Below are positions 5,795-7,251 of a stretch of 7,251 nt of DNA, one piece after another (position 1 is the stretch's first letter; every line of letters begins with the position of its first letter). The position numbers and the translations under genes were made by a program. Origin of the DNA: Bacillus sp. sid0103 (GTDB lineage: Bacteria; Bacillota; Bacilli; Bacillales_B; DSM-18226); the NCBI RefSeq assembly GCF_019219025.1, contig NZ_JAHUWN010000064.1, forward strand, positions 1-7,251, in the 5' to 3' direction. The notes beneath the pieces were generated by a model. The model was given only the letters and a program-made list of their open reading frames with translations, was not told where the DNA came from and ran no database searches.

Positions 5795-6547
5795 TTACCT
5801 TATTTCTCTTGAATTGGCCTCTCCATTCGCAATCATTTCAGATACGGAAACTAATTTATACCCCTTTTGATGGATGTTTTTTACAATTAATGGCAATGCT
5901 TTTGCTGTCTGTTTAGCAGAATCGGAAGCATGAAGCAGAACAATATCGCCCTTGTCTGCTTTATCGACGTTTTTGACAATGGCTGGTACACCTGGATTAT
6001 TCCAGTCTTTTGAATCGACACTCCAATGGACAACTGTATATCCATACCGCTTGGCAATTTTTAAGGTACGCTCATCAAAATGACCGGTCGGAGCACGAAG
6101 TAACGTTATATCCTTTACATTTAGTTTCCTAAAGGCTTCTTGAGCTTTAGAGATATCTTGGCCAATCTGCACATCTTCAAGATCCCGATAATCTTTGTAC
6201 TCATAACCAAGAATACCGATTTCATAACCATCCTTTACAATTCGACTAACAATGTCGGGGTGTCTCTCTGCCCATGAACCGGCTAAGAAGAAAGTAGCTG
6301 CTTTTACATTTTCCTTCTTTAACGTATCTAAAATAGGCTCTGCCTTTTCGTCACCCCAGCCGATATTAAAAGTAAGTGCGAGATTCTTTTCCCCTCTATA
6401 AATGGCTTTCGGACCATCTTTTGTTGAAAAGACAGGAATTTGTGTTAGGTTCTCTATGTAGAGAAACCAAGCGGTAAAAAATGCAGCTATTAAAATAAGT
6501 GAAATGTTCTTCAAAGACTTCCCGTTAAATACAAAAAAGAATTTCAT
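5795..6547 (-). CDS. pdaB: PdaB, polysaccharide deacetylase-like sporulation protein
   Basis: PdaB (YbaN) has a NodB-type deacetylase fold and is needed in B. subtilis to keep spores stable late in sporulation; an enzymatic activity is not, to my knowledge, firmly shown. The 250-residue protein has an N-terminal membrane anchor (about 13-30), then the NodB domain (about 54-235). Motif 1 is TFNIGWGD (59-66) instead of TFDDGP, so the usual catalytic Asp is Asn61. Motif 2 is GYEIGILGYEY (107-117), lacking both metal-binding histidines. RAPTG (151-155), DSKDW (178-182) and IVLLHAS (202-208) keep the later motifs. The start is ATG at 6547, with GAGGTG six bases upstream; an in-frame TTG at 6565 overlaps poor signals. 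A sigma-E type promoter lies upstream. Position before an rRNA operon matches B. subtilis. Confidence 0.94.
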   Translation of the reverse strand: MKFFFVFNGKSLKNISLILIAAFFTAWFLYIENLTQIPVFSTKDGPKAIYRGEKNLALTFNIGWGDEKAEPILDTLKKENVKAATFFLAGSWAERHPDIVSRIVKDGYEIGILGYEYKDYRDLEDVQIGQDISKAQEAFRKLNVKDITLLRAPTGHFDERTLKIAKRYGYTVVHWSVDSKDWNNPGVPAIVKNVDKADKGDIVLLHASDSAKQTAKALPLIVKNIHQKGYKLVSVSEMIANGEANSREIR

Positions 6548-6580
6548 CGTCTCCACCTCGTCCAATACTGTCCATGTCTC

Positions 6581-6609
6581 AACCTATGCGGATTTTTTTA
6601 AGAATATGA
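6581..6609 (-). promoter_or_regulatory. Sigma-E type promoter of pdaB
   Basis: On the minus strand, TCATATT (6609-6603) is a full match to the sigma-E -35 KMATATT. CATAGGTT (6588-6581) keeps CATA and the final T of the -10 CATACAAT. The spacer is 14 bp, normal for sigma-E. A start near 6574 would lie about 27 bases before the pdaB ATG. It implies mother-cell expression. Confidence 0.7.
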
Positions 6610-6684
6610 TTAGAAAATTTTATTATAAAATTTCAATAATTGGAAAATACTACAATAACTAGATATTTCGCTGGAGGTTATTCA

Positions 6685-6915
6685 ATGTTTGGACTTCTAA
6701 TAAACGATAAAGAAGTAAAAGAAATGGAATACCTTATTAAAAGAGAAATGGATGAAATATTATTTGATTTAAGAGATGATCGGATTGATCATATAGTAAA
6801 AAGAGCAATGGAAGAAAGATATAAAGTTTTGTTTACCCTTTTTCGAAGAGTGGCTTCTCCAACTGATTGTCTTAAGTATATGAGAAGAGGGAAGAAGGAT
6901 AGGAAAAAGGGATAA
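6685..6915 (+). CDS. Small conserved-looking protein of unknown function (76 aa)
   Basis: A 76-residue charged protein. It is probably helical: alternating hydrophobic and charged residues run through EVKEMEYLIKREMDEILFDL and IDHIVKRAMEERYKVLF, then FRRVASPTDCLKYMRR and a lysine-rich end. There is no membrane segment, signal peptide or metal site, and one cysteine (in TDCLKY). The start is ATG at 6685, set by GGAGGT (6673-6678) six bases upstream; an in-frame ATG at 6640 lacks such a site. The strong ribosome-binding site and balanced composition argue for a real gene. I think I have seen similar short proteins in other Bacillus genomes but know no function. It sits between pdaB and the rRNA promoters, with about 30 bases to rrn P1. 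No clear promoter was found; only a weak hairpin (aaga/tctt) with a T-run follows, at 6915-6935. Confidence 0.72.
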   Translation: MFGLLINDKEVKEMEYLIKREMDEILFDLRDDRIDHIVKRAMEERYKVLFTLFRRVASPTDCLKYMRRGKKDRKKG

Positions 6916-6946
6916 GAAATATCTTCATTTTTTTTGTTCAAAAACG

Positions 6947-6975
6947 TTGACAATAAATAAGTATCTTGGTATATT
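6947..6975 (+). promoter_or_regulatory. rRNA operon promoter P1
   Basis: A perfect -35 TTGACA (6947-6952), a 17-bp spacer and -10 TATATT (6970-6975). An AT-rich stretch with an eight-T run lies upstream and may act as an UP element. G6983, in aataaacGTCGCT, is a plausible start; B. subtilis rRNA promoters commonly begin with GTP. Confidence 0.88.
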
Positions 6976-7018
6976 AATAAACGTCGCTGCTGACATAAAA
7001 AACAATTGAAAAAAGTTG

Positions 7019-7047
7019 TTGACATTGTGTCTTGCAGATGATAAATT
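7019..7047 (+). promoter_or_regulatory. rRNA operon promoter P2
   Basis: A second perfect TTGACA (7019-7024), a 17-bp spacer and TAAATT (7042-7047), 72 bp downstream of P1. The likely start, G7054, lies in the same GTCGCT context as at P1. A small hairpin, tcgct/agcga (7055-7059 with 7064-7068), would form at the very 5' end of the P2 transcript. Confidence 0.88.
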
Positions 7048-7077
7048 AATAAGGTCGCTTTTGAGCGATAGAGAAAT

Positions 7078-7090
7078 TGTTCTTTGAAAA
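7078..7090 (+). promoter_or_regulatory. boxA-like antitermination element in the rRNA leader
   Basis: TGTTCTTTGAAAA resembles the boxA element (TGCTCTTTAACA in E. coli) and the TGTTCTTTGAAAACT commonly seen before Bacillus 16S genes. It would load NusB/NusE-type factors that prevent premature termination in the untranslated rRNA transcript. It lies about 86 bases before 16S. Confidence 0.75.
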
Positions 7091-7126
7091 CTAAACAAAC
7101 AAAATCGTGCAAACAAACAATAAATT

Positions 7127-7148
7127 TTAGCTTCAATTAAGAAGCTAA
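7127..7148 (+). other. Hairpin in the 16S rRNA leader
   Basis: TTAGCTTC (7127-7134) pairs perfectly with GAAGCTAA (7141-7148) around a six-base loop. No T-run follows, so it is not a terminator. It lies between boxA and 16S and is probably part of the folded precursor leader used in processing. Confidence 0.55.
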
Positions 7149-7175
7149 GCCAACGTAACAAATGAGCTAATCAAC

Positions 7176-7251
7176 TTTCTTGGAGAGTTTGATCCTGGCT
7201 CAGGACGAACGCTGGCGGCGTGCCTAATACATGCAAGTCGAGCGAATCAAT
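7176..7251 (+). rRNA. 16S ribosomal RNA, 5' end only (runs off right edge)
   Basis: The universal 5' segment GAGTTTGATCCTGGCTCAGG is present (7185-7204), followed by ACGAACGCTGGCGGCGTGCC and TAATACATGCAAGTCGAGCG. The mature 5' end is placed at about 7176 by lining up tttcttggagag with tttatcggagag of B. subtilis. About 76 of some 1550 bases are visible, ending in variable region V1 (gcgaatcaat). That is enough to say Bacillales-type but not to name a species. Confidence 0.97.

Noticed and set aside
6789..7161. Two minus-strand open frames over the rRNA promoter and leader
   Set aside because: They cover strong rRNA promoters and the boxA leader, and are low-complexity translations of AT-rich DNA.

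Overview
The window reads as a low-GC endospore-forming Firmicute of the Bacillaceae (Bacillus sensu lato; I cannot fix the genus). Its core is the block ybaK-cwlD-salA-gerD-kbaA-pdaB followed by a ribosomal RNA operon, the order I know from Bacillus subtilis. Shine-Dalgarno sites are strong, several starts are GTG, and sigma-A, sigma-E and sigma-G type promoters can be read directly.

Layout. Positions 1-125 are the terminal part of an IS256-family insertion sequence. Only the first nine codons of its transposase are inside the window, on the minus strand. Positions 126-650 are a non-coding tandem array of ten 52-bp units, and the IS end abuts the array inside a unit. A minus-strand gene for a NERD-domain, zinc-ribbon protein follows (692-1606). 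IS, array and NERD gene together form an accessory segment at the edge of the conserved block. From 1801 the conserved genes run: ybaK (DUF2521) and cwlD on plus, salA on plus, gerD on minus, kbaA on plus, pdaB on minus, and a 76-codon unknown gene on plus. The window closes with tandem rRNA promoters, a boxA-like leader and the first ~76 bases of 16S rRNA.

How the genes fit together. KbaA feeds the KinB branch of the phosphorelay at sporulation entry. SalA is a Mrp-type ATPase regulator. CwlD helps make muramic-delta-lactam in spore cortex. GerD is the spore inner-membrane lipoprotein needed for clustering germinant receptors. PdaB is a deacetylase-like protein needed for stable spores. Promoter motifs agree with this division: a sigma-G type site faces gerD (forespore) and a sigma-E type site faces pdaB (mother cell). 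Bidirectional hairpin terminators separate the convergent pairs salA/gerD and kbaA/pdaB.

Most noteworthy are the IS-array junction, including a transposase leader that can fold its own start site into a 19-bp stem, and the mosaic 52-bp array. I found no clear evidence of a wholly new multi-gene system.
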